A stretch of DNA of 35,381 nucleotides from Bryobacterales bacterium (GCA_003162425.1 PMOK01000040.1:1-35381), one strand, 5' to 3'. Shown: positions 15,978 to 25,595, numbered from the stretch's first letter. The notes: generated from the letters alone by a model not told the origin. Translations and numbers: made by a program.

Positions 15978-18900
15978 GTCCGTCGCGCCCATTCATCCTG
16001 CGGCCCGTCGCCACGTCACTGCTGATGGCCGCGATTCTGTTGGTCGGGGTCGTCTCCTACACGCAATTGCCGGTTTCCGCGTTGCCTCAGGTGGATTACC
16101 CGACCATCCAGGTACTCACTTTCTATCCAGGCGCCTCCCCAGACGTCGTGGCCACTACCGTTACCGCGCCGCTGGAACGGCAGTTCGGTCAGATGCAAGG
16201 GCTCAGCCAGATGACCTCTACCAGCTCCGGCGCGGTTTCGGTCATCGTATTGCAATTCAGCCTCAGCCTCAACATCGACGTGGCCGAGGAAGAAGTGCAG
16301 TCGGCCATCAATGGCGCCGGGAGTTTTCTGCCCAGCGTGCTTCCGTCGCCGCCCATCTATAGCAAGACGAACCCCGCTGATGTGCCGGTGTTAACTCTGG
16401 CGGTCACCTCCGACTCCATGCCGCTTTCGCAAGTGGAGGACTTGGTGGACACGCGACTTGCGCCAAAACTTTCGCAGCTTAACGGAGTGGGCCTCGTTAG
16501 CATCAGTGGCGGGCAGAAGCCGGCCGTGCGTATCCAAGCCAATCCCGCTTCGCTGGCCTCCTACGGCATCACGCTGGAGCAGCTTCGCGCGGCGCTCCTC
16601 CAGACCAGCGTGAATGCCGCAAAGGGCAACTTCGATGGTCCCCGGCAGGACTACCAGATCGACGCAAACGACCAGCTCCAAAGTAGCGCCGACTATACCA
16701 ACGTCGTGGTCGCGTATCGCAATGGCGCGCCGGTGATGCTCAAGAATGTCGCCAAGGTGGTGGATGGCGTCGAGAACAACAATCAGGCAGCGTGGATGAA
16801 CCAGACGCCGGCGGTGATCCTGAACATCCAGCGGCAGCCGGGCGCCAACACCATCAGCGTGGTCAAGAGCATCAAGGCCATCCTGCCTCAGCTTCAGACC
16901 AATCTGCCGGCCGGCATCAAAGTCACGCAGATGACCGATCTCACCGTTCCCATCCAGGCCTCGGTGGAGGACGTGGAATTCGAGCTGATGCTGACCGTGG
17001 TGCTGGTGGTACTCGTCATCTTTCTTTTCCTCCGCAACTTCCGCGCCACAGTGATCCCCGCCGTGGCGGTGCCTATCTCGCTGGTCGGCACGCTGGGCGC
17101 CATGTATTTGCTGGGCTACAGCCTGGACAATCTGTCCATGATGGCGCTGGTTATCGCCACCGGATTCGTAGTGGACGACGCCATCGTGATGATCGAGAAT
17201 ATTTCGCGATACCTGGAGGCGGGCGATCCGCCGCTGGAAGCCGCGCTCAAGGGCGCCGAGCAGATCGGCTTCACCATCATGTCGCTCACCATTTCGCTGG
17301 TGGCCGTGCTCATTCCCCTGCTGTTCATGGGCGACGTGGTGGGCCGTCTGTTCCGCGAGTTCGCCGTGACGCTGGCGGTGACCATTGTCATCTCGGCGGT
17401 GGTCTCACTCACCCTGACGCCGATGATGTGTGCGAAATTGCTGCACCACGATCCAAAGGAACAGCAGACGCGTTTCTATCGCGCTTCCGAGCGCGCCTTT
17501 GAGAGAATGATCGCCTTCTATGGGCGGACTCTGAAGTTCGTCCTCCGCTTCCAGACCCTTACGCTGCTGGTGGCCTTGGGCACGCTGGTGTTGACGATAT
17601 TCCTGTATATCATCGTCCCCAAGGGATTTTTCCCCGTGCAGGATACCGGCGTTATCCAGGGCATCTCACAGGCGCCAGAGACCATCTCTTTTGGGGCCAT
17701 GGTACAGGAGCATCAGGATCTCGCAAAAGTGATTCTCGCCGATCCCGCGGTCCAGAGCCTGACCTCGTTTATCGGAGCCGACGGCACCAATACCACGCTC
17801 AACAGCGGACGGTTCTCCATCAACCTGAAGCCGCTTTCCGATCGCGACCTGAGCGCCTCGGACGTCATCCGCCGGCTGCAAGGCAACCTCAAAAGCGTCC
17901 AGGGAATCCAGCTCTTCATGCAGCCGGTGCAGAACATTACTGTGGACGACCGCGTTAGCCGCACCCAGTATCAATACACGCTGGAAGACCCCTCATCGGA
18001 TGAGTTGCAACTTTGGACCAACCGGTTCGTTGAGCAACTCAAGAAGGTGAAGGATATCGAAGACGTCGCCACCGACCAGCAGACCAACGGCCTGGCTGTT
18101 TCACTGATGATCGACCGCGTCACCGCGTCGCGTCTGGGTATCGCGCCCTCCACGGTCGACAACACGCTGTACGATGCCTACGGCCAGCGGCAAATCAGTA
18201 CGATGTACACGCAGCTGAACCAGTACCACGTGATTCTGGAGACGCTGCCCGAGTTCCAGAAGGATCCGAGCAAGTTGTCGAGCCTGTACATCCAGGCAAA
18301 TGCGTCCTCGGGATCATCCGGTCCGGGAGCATCCACTTCATTCTCCGCTGCGAGCTCGGCCTCTGCGGGCTCGAACGCCATCACCCAGAGCGCCCCATAC
18401 ACGCCCTCATCCGGCGTGTTGACGCCGCCCACGAACGCGCTGACTCCAGTTTCCACCACCTCGAACTCAGCCACCAGTTCAACTCCGGCGAATGCCATTC
18501 CGCTCAGCGCTTTCACTCATTACGAACGCATTCACTCGCCGCTTTCCATCAATCACCAGGGGCAGTTTCCCGCGGTGACCGTATCGTTCAACCTGGCGCC
18601 GCGCGCTTCGCTGGGCTCAGCCATTACTTCGATGGATAATTTGCAAAAAGAGATGAACATGCCGGCCAGCGTTCAGGCCGGGTTCCAGGGGACGGCGGCC
18701 GCGTTCAAAAACTCGCTGTCCAATGAGGCGCTGTTGATACTGGCGGCGCTGGTCACGGTCTACATCGTGCTGGGCGTGCTCTATGAGAGCTTCATTCACC
18801 CGGTCACCATTCTCTCCACGCTTCCATCGGCCGGCGTCGGCGCGCTGCTGGCGCTCATGCTGTTCCGCCAGGATCTGAGCGTGGTGGCCATCATCGGCAT

Positions 18901-19270
18901 CATTCTGCTCATCGGCATTGTCAAAAAGAACGGCATCATGATCGTGGATTTTGCGCTGGAAGCCGAGCGCAAGGACGGCAAGAACTCCACCGACGCGGTC
19001 TATGAAGCCAGCCTGCTGCGCTTCCGCCCCATCATGATGACCACCATGGCCGCGCTGCTGGGCGGCATTCCGCTCGCGGTGGGCACCGGCATTGGCTCCG
19101 AAATCCGGCGGCCACTGGGCATCTGCATGGTCGGCGGATTGCTCTTGAGCCAGGCCCTGACACTCTACACCACGCCGGTTATTTACATCTTTTTCGACCG
19201 GTTCGCGCACCGCGGCTCGCGCAAGAAGCCCGCGACGGAGCCGCATCCTCCAGAGGCTGAGCGGGCATGA
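15974..19270 (+). CDS. mdtB: RND efflux permease, MdtB-type
   Basis: The 1098-residue inner-membrane proton-drug antiporter begins RPFILRPVATSLLMAAILLVG. The first transmembrane block carries the proton-relay pair in GFVVDDAIVMIEN (D401, D402), and the second block carries the Lys in IVKKNGIMIVDFAL (about 984-985). Start is the GTG at 15974, overlapping the adaptor stop. Unlike the next gene, it has an insertion of about 65 residues at roughly 776-841, rich in Ser, Ala, Thr and Pro, in the second large periplasmic loop. This makes it longer than the usual 1,030-1,050 residues. The flanking sequence (YIQAN before, IHSPLSINHQGQFPAVTV after) is normal. It probably forms a heteromeric trimer with the second pump, as MdtB and MdtC do. 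The export substrate is unknown. Confidence 0.95.
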   Translation: MSPSRPFILRPVATSLLMAAILLVGVVSYTQLPVSALPQVDYPTIQVLTFYPGASPDVVATTVTAPLERQFGQMQGLSQMTSTSSGAVSVIVLQFSLSLNIDVAEEEVQSAINGAGSFLPSVLPSPPIYSKTNPADVPVLTLAVTSDSMPLSQVEDLVDTRLAPKLSQLNGVGLVSISGGQKPAVRIQANPASLASYGITLEQLRAALLQTSVNAAKGNFDGPRQDYQIDANDQLQSSADYTNVVVAYRNGAPVMLKNVAKVVDGVENNNQAAWMNQTPAVILNIQRQPGANTISVVKSIKAILPQLQTNLPAGIKVTQMTDLTVPIQASVEDVEFELMLTVVLVVLVIFLFLRNFRATVIPAVAVPISLVGTLGAMYLLGYSLDNLSMMALVIATGFVVDDAIVMIENISRYLEAGDPPLEAALKGAEQIGFTIMSLTISLVAVLIPLLFMGDVVGRLFREFAVTLAVTIVISAVVSLTLTPMMCAKLLHHDPKEQQTRFYRASERAFERMIAFYGRTLKFVLRFQTLTLLVALGTLVLTIFLYIIVPKGFFPVQDTGVIQGISQAPETISFGAMVQEHQDLAKVILADPAVQSLTSFIGADGTNTTLNSGRFSINLKPLSDRDLSASDVIRRLQGNLKSVQGIQLFMQPVQNITVDDRVSRTQYQYTLEDPSSDELQLWTNRFVEQLKKVKDIEDVATDQQTNGLAVSLMIDRVTASRLGIAPSTVDNTLYDAYGQRQISTMYTQLNQYHVILETLPEFQKDPSKLSSLYIQANASSGSSGPGASTSFSAASSASAGSNAITQSAPYTPSSGVLTPPTNALTPVSTTSNSATSSTPANAIPLSAFTHYERIHSPLSINHQGQFPAVTVSFNLAPRASLGSAITSMDNLQKEMNMPASVQAGFQGTAAAFKNSLSNEALLILAALVTVYIVLGVLYESFIHPVTILSTLPSAGVGALLALMLFRQDLSVVAIIGIILLIGIVKKNGIMIVDFALEAERKDGKNSTDAVYEASLLRFRPIMMTTMAALLGGIPLAVGTGIGSEIRRPLGICMVGGLLLSQALTLYTTPVIYIFFDRFAHRGSRKKPATEPHPPEAERA

Positions 19271-22200
19271 ATCCGTCCAGCCTTTTCATCAACCGGCCTG
19301 TCGCCACCACTCTGTTGACCTTGGCAATTGCCCTGGCCGGAGCTCTCGCTTTCACCGTGTTGCCGGTTTCTCCACTGCCCCAGGTGGACTACCCGACCAT
19401 TTCCGTAGGCGCCGGACTCCCGGGCGCCAGTGCCGAGATCATGGCCGCTTCCGTCGCCACTCCTCTGGAGCGGCAATTGGGGCACATCGCCGGGGTTTCG
19501 GAGATGACCTCCTCCAGTTCCCTTGGCAGCACCGGAATCACCATCCAGTTCGACCTCAGCCGCAACATTGACGGCGCCGCGCGCGACGTAGAAGCAGCCA
19601 TCAACGCCGCGCGGACCTACCTGCCCGCGAACCTGCCCTCGAATCCCACTTACCGCAAGGTGAACCCGGCCGACTCGCCGATTATGGTCATCGGACTCAC
19701 CTCCGATATCTACGACCGCGGCAAGCTCTACGACGAAGCTTCCACCATCGTGCAGCAGAAGCTCTCGCAGATCCAGGGAGTGGGCCAGGTCAACACCGGC
19801 GGCGGCGCGCTGCCCTCGGTTCGCGTGGATGTATATCCTACCCAGCTCAACAACTACGGGCTCTCGCTCTCCAGCGTCCAGTCCCTGCTGAGCCTGCAGA
19901 ACTCGCACCAGGCGCGCGGCCAGCTTTCCGATGGCATCGTTACTGCCGACATTATCACCAACGACCAGATCCGCTACGCCGCCGATTACAAGCCGCTTGT
20001 GGTGGGTTACAAGAATGGCACCGCCGTGCGCCTGTCGGATGTCGCGAACGTCACCGATTCTGTGCAGAACATCCGTTCCGCCGGCTATCTCAACGGCAAA
20101 CCCGCCATTCCGATCACTATCTTTCGTCAGCCCGGCGCCAATATCATCCAAACTGTGGAACAGATCCGCAGCGAGATGCCCTCCATCAAGGCCTCCATTC
20201 CCACGGGTATCAACATCACCATCGTCCTTGACCGCACCACCACCATCCGCGCTTCCGTGAAGGATGTGGAGCGCACGCTGGTCATCTCCATCTGTCTGGT
20301 GGTGGGAGTGGTTTTTCTGTTCCTGCGCAACCCGCGCGCTACGCTCATCCCAGCCGTCGCCGTGCCGGTTTCACTCATCGGTACCTTCACGGTGATGTAC
20401 ATGGCTGGCTTCAGCCTGGACAACCTTTCGCTGATGGCTCTCACCATCTCCAGCGGTTTCGTGGTGGACGACGCCATCGTAGTGATGGAGAATATTTCAC
20501 GGCACATCGAGGCCGGCATGGAGCCTTACGCGGCCGCTCTCCAAGGCGCAAAAGAAATCGGCTTTACGGTCTTTTCGATCAGCGTCTCCCTGATAGCCGT
20601 TTTCATTCCCATCCTGTTGATGGGCGGCATTGTCGGACGCCTCTTCCGCGAATTCGCCATCGTGCTTTCAACAGCCATCGCCGTTTCGATGGTGGTCTCG
20701 CTCACCACGACGCCGGCCATGTGCGCGCACCTGTTGAAAGCCCACCCGGAGAACCCCGGCGTCCTTTCGAGACTGGGTGACCGGTTCTTCGATTGGATAC
20801 TTTCCGTCTACCGGCGCTCACTGCTCTGGGTACTGGATAACTCGGGGCTAATGCTGATCGTCCTGCTGCTGGTGGTCGCTCTGAATGTTGCAGTCTTCAT
20901 CAAAATTCCGAAGGGCTTCTTCCCCCAGCAGGACACGGGCGTCATCTTCGGCGGTGTGCAAGGCCCGCAGGACGCCTCGTTCGCGGTCATGAACGACTCT
21001 GTCGAGCGTATAGCGTCCGTAATCAAGAGTGACCCCGGAGTGGACAACATTGTGGCCTTCACCGGAGGCCAAGGCAGCACCAACGGCGGCTTCATTTTCA
21101 TGTCCCTAAAACCGCTCAACGAGCGCAAGGCGAGCGCGGCGCAAATCCTGGCGCGGATGCGTCCCAAACTGTTAGCTATGCCTGTGGCTTCGGTTTTCAT
21201 GCAGCCTGCCCAGGACCTCCGCATCGGCGGACGCGGCAGCAACGCCATGTACCAATACACTATCCAGTCGGACACCGCGCAGGACCTGGCTCACTGGGGA
21301 CCCATTCTGTTGGCTGAAATGCGCAAGCTACCAGGCTTCCAGGATGTCAATTCGGACCAGCAGAATGGCGGGCTGGATCGGTATCTCACCTACGACCGCA
21401 CCAGCGCGGCGCGCCTCGGCGTTACCGTGCAAGGCCTGGATTCCACGCTGTACAGCGCCTTTGGCCAGTCCGAAGTCTCGGTCATTTATACCCAGCTCAA
21501 CCAGTACTATGTAGTGCTCGAAGTCGCGCCCCAGTTTTGGCAGAGCCCTGAAGGGCTGAAGTATATTTACGTGAACTCGTCGAACGCCGGCAATGTGCCT
21601 CTGAGCACGGTGGCCAGCGCTCGTTCTACGACAATTCCCCTATCCATCAACCACACCGGTCTTTTTCCGTCGGTCACCGTTTCTTTCAATCTCTCGACGG
21701 GCGTAGCACTCAGCGATGCGACACGCGAAGTGGTCGAAATGCAGGAGCGGCTGAATATGCCTCAGACCGTCCGCGGCTTCTTTGCCGGGACCGCGCAGGC
21801 TTATCAAGCCTCGCTCTCCACCGAGCCCATCCTGATTGCCACTGCTCTGCTCGCGGTCTACATCGTGCTCGGCATTCTCTATGAAAGCTTGATACATCCG
21901 CTTACGATCATCTCCACGCTTCCCTCCGCCAGCGTGGGAGCCATGCTGGCGCTGATGCTGTTCAAAATCGATTTGAACGTGATTTCCATCATCGGCATAG
22001 TGCTGCTGATCGGCATCGTGAAGAAAAACGCCATCATGATGATCGATTTCGCACTGAACGCCGAACGCACCGAGGGCAAGAGCACCACGGATGCCATCTT
22101 CGAAGCCTGCATGCTGCGCTTCCGTCCTATTCTGATGACCACTGTAGCTGCTCTGTTCGGAGCGCTGCCGCTGGCCTTCGGCACCGGCATCGGGTCGGAA

Positions 22201-22377
22201 TTGCGGCGTCCCCTGGGCATCACCATTGTCGGAGGCCTCATCATGAGCCAGTTGCTTACTCTCTACACCACGCCGGTGGTTTATCTTTTCCTGGACCGGC
22301 TGCGCCTGCGCTTCGGGGGCAAAGAGAGCAACACACTCAGGCCCGCGAATGGAAGCGTGCCCGAGGGAGCCGTATAG
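19267..22377 (+). CDS. mdtC: RND efflux permease, MdtC-type
   Basis: The 1036-residue inner-membrane permease begins LFINRPVATTLLTLAIALAG. The proton-relay Asp pair is in GFVVDDAIVVMEN (D401, D402) and the Lys in IVKKNAIMMIDFAL. Length and layout are standard: two blocks of transmembrane helices, each preceded by large pore and docking loops. The ATG overlaps the previous stop as ATGA. It is closely similar to the preceding permease across the membrane parts, so the two arose by duplication. Two different permeases with one adaptor is the MdtABC pattern. It likely exports amphiphilic compounds such as bile-salt-like molecules, antibiotics or plant phenolics; the actual substrate cannot be told. 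Confidence 0.95.
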   Translation: MNPSSLFINRPVATTLLTLAIALAGALAFTVLPVSPLPQVDYPTISVGAGLPGASAEIMAASVATPLERQLGHIAGVSEMTSSSSLGSTGITIQFDLSRNIDGAARDVEAAINAARTYLPANLPSNPTYRKVNPADSPIMVIGLTSDIYDRGKLYDEASTIVQQKLSQIQGVGQVNTGGGALPSVRVDVYPTQLNNYGLSLSSVQSLLSLQNSHQARGQLSDGIVTADIITNDQIRYAADYKPLVVGYKNGTAVRLSDVANVTDSVQNIRSAGYLNGKPAIPITIFRQPGANIIQTVEQIRSEMPSIKASIPTGINITIVLDRTTTIRASVKDVERTLVISICLVVGVVFLFLRNPRATLIPAVAVPVSLIGTFTVMYMAGFSLDNLSLMALTISSGFVVDDAIVVMENISRHIEAGMEPYAAALQGAKEIGFTVFSISVSLIAVFIPILLMGGIVGRLFREFAIVLSTAIAVSMVVSLTTTPAMCAHLLKAHPENPGVLSRLGDRFFDWILSVYRRSLLWVLDNSGLMLIVLLLVVALNVAVFIKIPKGFFPQQDTGVIFGGVQGPQDASFAVMNDSVERIASVIKSDPGVDNIVAFTGGQGSTNGGFIFMSLKPLNERKASAAQILARMRPKLLAMPVASVFMQPAQDLRIGGRGSNAMYQYTIQSDTAQDLAHWGPILLAEMRKLPGFQDVNSDQQNGGLDRYLTYDRTSAARLGVTVQGLDSTLYSAFGQSEVSVIYTQLNQYYVVLEVAPQFWQSPEGLKYIYVNSSNAGNVPLSTVASARSTTIPLSINHTGLFPSVTVSFNLSTGVALSDATREVVEMQERLNMPQTVRGFFAGTAQAYQASLSTEPILIATALLAVYIVLGILYESLIHPLTIISTLPSASVGAMLALMLFKIDLNVISIIGIVLLIGIVKKNAIMMIDFALNAERTEGKSTTDAIFEACMLRFRPILMTTVAALFGALPLAFGTGIGSELRRPLGITIVGGLIMSQLLTLYTTPVVYLFLDRLRLRFGGKESNTLRPANGSVPEGAV

Positions 22378-22388
22378 GCAGCGCTACC

Positions 22389-24020
22389 ATGAAGGTGAAG
22401 ATGCTTCCCGTGTTACCGAACCGCGACCGTGAGGGAGTCGGTGCTCGCGTGATTTTTTCACGGCTTCTGAGCAAGCCGTACCTCGCTACCGCAGTGCTTT
22501 GCCTCGCACTCACCGGATGCGTGGTCGGCCCCAAGTATCACCCGCCCTCGACGGCGCAGGCCCCGCCCGCCTACAAGGAGCTGAACCCTCCAGCCAACCA
22601 GCCGGCGCCTCCCACCGAACCGGCGCCCGATCCCACTCTCGGCGGCCTCGGAGACTGGAAGGTCGCAAACCCACAGGATGCGCTGCCGCGCGGAAAATGG
22701 TGGGAGATCTACAACAATCCCGAGTTGAATGCGCTCGAAGACCAGCTCAACATCGACAACCAGAACATCAAGCAGTTTTTCGAGAACTTCATGGCCTCCC
22801 GCGCGCTAGTCCGCCAGGCGCGCAGTCAGTTCTTTCCCACCGCAACAGTCGGGTTTAACTATTCTCGCTCGCGCGGCTCCGTCAACCTCGGCAACAACAT
22901 TGGAGCCACGGGAACCACCTCTGGGAACGGCAGCACCGGATTGATCGACCTGCCGTTCGACGTTTCCTGGGAGCCCGACCTCTGGGGCAAGGTCCGCAAC
23001 ACCGTGCGCCAAGCGCAGTACTCCGCGCAGGTCAGCGCCGCCGATCTCGAAAACGAGCGTTTGACCGAACAGGCTGGCCTAGCCACCTTCTTCTTTGAAC
23101 TGCGCGGGCAGGACGCACTTCAGCAAATCCTCGACGCGACAGTTGTCCAGGACCAGAAGGCCCTGGATTTCAATAAGTCCCAATATGACTTAGGGCTGAC
23201 CGATCGCATCTCCGTGGTGCAGGCGGAGACCACCCTCGAGAGCGCGCAGGCGCAGGCCACCAATCTTGGCATCGCGCGCGCGCAGTTCGAGCATGCCATT
23301 GCGCTGCTGGTCGGCAAACCCGCATCGGAGTTCTCCATTCCTGTGAAGCCGGTGCTCACCACGCCGCCGCCCATTCCAGTGGGCCTGCCGTCGCAGCTTC
23401 TCGAGCGAAGGCCGGATATTGCCGCCGCCGAACGCACCATGGCTGCGGCGAATGCCCAGATCGGCGTCGCCACCGCGGCCTTTTATCCCAACCTGAGCAT
23501 CTCGGCCTCGGCAGGCTTCGAAAGCTCGATTTGGAAGAAGCTTTTCGACTGGCCCAGCCGTTTCTGGTCCGTGGGCCCTTCGCTTTCAGAAACGGTCTTC
23601 GACGCCGGCCTCCGCCGCGCCACCGTCAATCAGTTCACCGCAATCTACAATGCCGATCTCGCCGCCTATCGGCAATCCGTGCTTACTGCCTTCCAGCAGG
23701 TGGAAGACTCGCTCGCAGCCGTGCGTATCCTGACACAGCAGATCCAGCAGCAGCATCAGGCGGTGGAATCCGCGCGGGTTGCGCTTGATCTGGAGACCAA
23801 GCGTTATGAATCCGGCATCGATCCCTACATCGACGTGGTTACCGAACAGAACGCCTTGCTCAGCGCCCAGCAGATTCTGGCGCTGATCGAAATCCAGCGC
23901 ATGACCCAATCTGTCTCGCTCATCGAGGCGCTCGGCGGAGGTTGGGACCGATCTGAGTTGGCCACGCCGCAACAAGTCACCGCGAAGCCGGCGAAGGCGG
24001 ACACGACCATCCAGCAGTAA
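22389..24020 (+). CDS. NodT-family outer-membrane efflux lipoprotein
   Basis: This is the TolC/OprM-type channel for the pump. A lipobox (LCLALTGC) at about 31-38 marks a lipoprotein start, followed by CVVGPKYHPP, typical of the NodT group. Two outer-membrane-efflux repeats follow, with long helices (ENFMASRALVRQARSQFFPTATVGFNYSRSR; then ERRPDIAAAERTMAAANAQIGVATAAFYPNLSIS) and a tail with YESGIDPYIDVVTEQNALL. The frame opens at ATG 22389, but codons 9-19 are translated from the inverted 33-bp repeat, giving an odd 20-residue extension before the signal. The GTG at 22449 is an attractive alternative: it gives a normal signal (VIFSRLLSKPYLATAVLCLALTGC) and has GAGGGAG, supplied by the repeat, about 12 bases upstream. 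The gene starts 11 bases after the second permease, so it belongs to the operon. Confidence 0.92.
   Translation: MKVKMLPVLPNRDREGVGARVIFSRLLSKPYLATAVLCLALTGCVVGPKYHPPSTAQAPPAYKELNPPANQPAPPTEPAPDPTLGGLGDWKVANPQDALPRGKWWEIYNNPELNALEDQLNIDNQNIKQFFENFMASRALVRQARSQFFPTATVGFNYSRSRGSVNLGNNIGATGTTSGNGSTGLIDLPFDVSWEPDLWGKVRNTVRQAQYSAQVSAADLENERLTEQAGLATFFFELRGQDALQQILDATVVQDQKALDFNKSQYDLGLTDRISVVQAETTLESAQAQATNLGIARAQFEHAIALLVGKPASEFSIPVKPVLTTPPPIPVGLPSQLLERRPDIAAAERTMAAANAQIGVATAAFYPNLSISASAGFESSIWKKLFDWPSRFWSVGPSLSETVFDAGLRRATVNQFTAIYNADLAAYRQSVLTAFQQVEDSLAAVRILTQQIQQQHQAVESARVALDLETKRYESGIDPYIDVVTEQNALLSAQQILALIEIQRMTQSVSLIEALGGGWDRSELATPQQVTAKPAKADTTIQQ
22412..22444 (-). repeat. 33-bp dispersed repeat, copy 3 (inverted)
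   Basis: This is the reverse complement of the sequences at 2061-2093 and 10675-10706. It is inserted at the very start of the outer-membrane lipoprotein gene. It either adds about 11 residues to the N-terminus or supplies the ribosome-binding region for a downstream GTG start. Confidence 0.7.
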
Positions 24021-24342
24021 GAGGAAGCTTCAACTGTACGGACTCCCAGCGCGTCTTGTGCCGCGAGAGCCACCAGCAGGGAGGATTCCAGGCGGATGCC
24101 GCGTACTGCGGAAACAGCGTTCGCGAGCAGCTTTCGTCGGCCGTACCCAGGTAGTCGAACTCCAGCTTATTACCCTTGAGCGGCGTCTTGAGGAACTTTT
24201 GAACCGTAACGGTGCCCATCGCCGGACCGCGCAATTCAAACACGCTCCAATCTACTGCGTACACGATCGCCGCTCCGATGAGAACATACCGGGCCGCGCG
24301 GCCAACCGTGCTCATCAACCCCATTCTCAGACCATACCGCAT
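23977..24342 (-). CDS. Hypothetical small membrane-anchored protein
   Basis: The 121-residue product has one N-terminal transmembrane helix (ARYVLIGAAIVYAVDWSVFEL, about 17-37) and then a soluble part with TVTVQKFLKTPLKGNKLEFDYLG and CSRTLFPQYAASAWNPPCWW. I believe this type recurs in Acidobacteriota but know no function. The last 20 or so residues are antisense to the end of the efflux channel gene and look unrelated, so the original stop codon was probably lost. The start could be ATG 24342, 24324 or 24315. A 77-base piece of its 5' end is duplicated at 25918-25994. It is transcribed divergently from the hydrolase remnant at 24367. Confidence 0.55.
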   Translation of the reverse strand: MRYGLRMGLMSTVGRAARYVLIGAAIVYAVDWSVFELRGPAMGTVTVQKFLKTPLKGNKLEFDYLGTADESCSRTLFPQYAASAWNPPCWWLSRHKTRWESVQLKLPLTAGWSCPPSPASR

Positions 24343-24344
24343 TT
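24268..24344. repeat. Duplicated block B, copy 1
   Basis: These 77 bases cover the 5' end of the minus-strand small membrane gene. They recur at 25918-25994 in the same orientation with about six differences (offset 1650). Confidence 0.85.
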
Positions 24345-24360
24345 CCGCTCCACGTATAAT
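24331..24360 (+). promoter_or_regulatory. Promoter-like TATAAT, leaderless arrangement
   Basis: A perfect TATAAT (24355-24360) lies only 6 bases before the ATG at 24367, so a transcript from it would be almost leaderless. The position 17 bases upstream reads ACCATA, a poor -35. The same TATAAT is duplicated at 25714-25719. Confidence 0.45.
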
Positions 24361-24476
24361 CGCTGCATGCGCACATCCAGTTCAACGCTTCTACTCGCTG
24401 CTCTTATCCTGTCGCGTACCGCATTCGCGCAGAGCGATGCTGTCGAAACCGTTGCCCCCGGACGTCTGGAAGTTTC
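24339..24476. repeat. Duplicated block A, copy 1
   Basis: These 138 bases recur at 25698-25835 with a single difference (C24444 against T25803; offset 1359). The block holds a TATAAT and the first 36 codons of the hydrolase remnant. The two copies are direct repeats flanking the Asp-box gene. Confidence 0.92.
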
Positions 24477-24549
24477 CGCGCTCGATTGTCTGGATGAACG
24501 GGGAGGGCTTGTTGGGGGGGGAATGCTGAACTCGGGGATACACGAATGA
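24367..24549 (+). pseudogene. Alpha/beta-hydrolase 5' fragment, copy 1
   Basis: The 60-codon frame holds a signal peptide (MRTSSSTLLLAALILSRTAFA) and QSDAVETVAPGRLEVS, identical to the start of copy 2 at 25726. It then runs into unrelated residues (ALDCLDERGGLVGGG) and stops at 24549. The stop overlaps the ATG of the Asp-box gene (ATGA). It is therefore a truncated exported hydrolase start whose promoter and signal peptide region now sit directly in front of another gene. Confidence 0.7.
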
Positions 24550-25595
24550 TCAGGCTTTCAGTGGCGGGGTTCGGACTCGTGTTTCTATCGATCGCCGTGT
24601 ACGGACAGGGCCAAAAGAGCGGCAAGCCTCCCTTCGAACTGACCTGGACCAACGGTAGATGCATGGGATGCAAGATCGCCGCTGGGCTCGGAGAGATTCA
24701 ATTCGTCAGTCGTAGCGAAGTCTGGGGAGTTGGCCTCAAAGACGAGCTAAACGCCGTGATTACGATCCTTGTCCATAGCACGGACGCCGGCCGCACCTGG
24801 AGGGAAGTGCCTCAGACCCATCAGTACACGGACCCAGACGGACGGCTCGCCTTCTCGTTCCTGGACGCAGCGCGCGGCTGGGTCGCCTCGCGGAACTACA
24901 CCGATGACGAGCCAAAGTTAATCGATACACGGGACGGCGGTCGGCATTGGCAAACTGTATCTCAACAAGACCTGCAAAGGATACAGATGGTTGATGGCAG
25001 CCGCGGCTATGGCACTCTGGCCCAGGAGTTCTTTCGTACGAATGACGGAGGCCGCTCCTGGGTGGAAACCAAGATTCCGGATATCCGTTTCATCGATCGC
25101 ATGGTCTTCCTGACGCCCGACAACGGTTGGATCGCCGGCGCCGATGGAAAGGATTTCTTTGTGTTCCGAACCGTGAATGGGGGGAGGGACTGGGAACAGT
25201 CCCGAACGACTCCACCGCAACCACCGGAACGGGTACGTGATCTGTTCTTTTTCGATCAACATCGCGGCTGGCTCACCATTTGGAATCACAACGATGAGGG
25301 TACCTATTTGTATTCCACGGTTGACGGGGGAAAGCATTGGATGCCGGACCCTGATCTATCGTTCCAAGGGAAGGGCAAGCAAGCAAACGTAGTTCGATTT
25401 ACTTCCAGAGAAAGAGGCTTCGTCTTTCTTCTGGAGGGCACCGGGCAAAGCAGGCTTATGTACACGATGGACGGGGGCACATATTGGTTCAGGCAAGCTC
25501 TTCCAAGATTCGTCTATGATTGCCAGGTCTTCGAAGGGGATCTCTTGTGTAGTTCGGCGCCTGGATTCCGCCTGTTAACGGTACATCCGAGGTGA
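24546..25595 (+). CDS. Exported Asp-box (BNR) repeat protein
   Basis: The 349-residue product has a signal peptide (MIRLSVAGFGLVFLSIAVYG) and six Asp-box motifs: STDAGRTW, DTRDGGRHW, RTNDGGRSW, RTVNGGRDW, STVDGGKHW and YTMDGGTYW. They are spaced about 45-60 residues apart, as in six-bladed propellers of the sialidase/VPS10/YCF48-like class. No sialidase catalytic residues are evident, so a binding or assembly role is more likely than glycoside hydrolysis. The gene starts with a 4-base overlap on the hydrolase remnant and lies between two copies of the 138-base block, which suggests it was inserted there. It is complete and ends cleanly. Confidence 0.85.
   Translation: MIRLSVAGFGLVFLSIAVYGQGQKSGKPPFELTWTNGRCMGCKIAAGLGEIQFVSRSEVWGVGLKDELNAVITILVHSTDAGRTWREVPQTHQYTDPDGRLAFSFLDAARGWVASRNYTDDEPKLIDTRDGGRHWQTVSQQDLQRIQMVDGSRGYGTLAQEFFRTNDGGRSWVETKIPDIRFIDRMVFLTPDNGWIAGADGKDFFVFRTVNGGRDWEQSRTTPPQPPERVRDLFFFDQHRGWLTIWNHNDEGTYLYSTVDGGKHWMPDPDLSFQGKGKQANVVRFTSRERGFVFLLEGTGQSRLMYTMDGGTYWFRQALPRFVYDCQVFEGDLLCSSAPGFRLLTVHPR

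Noticed and set aside
24546..25595. Asp-box protein as a sialidase
   Set aside because: Asp boxes alone are structural; no sialidase Arg triad or FRIP-type motif is visible.
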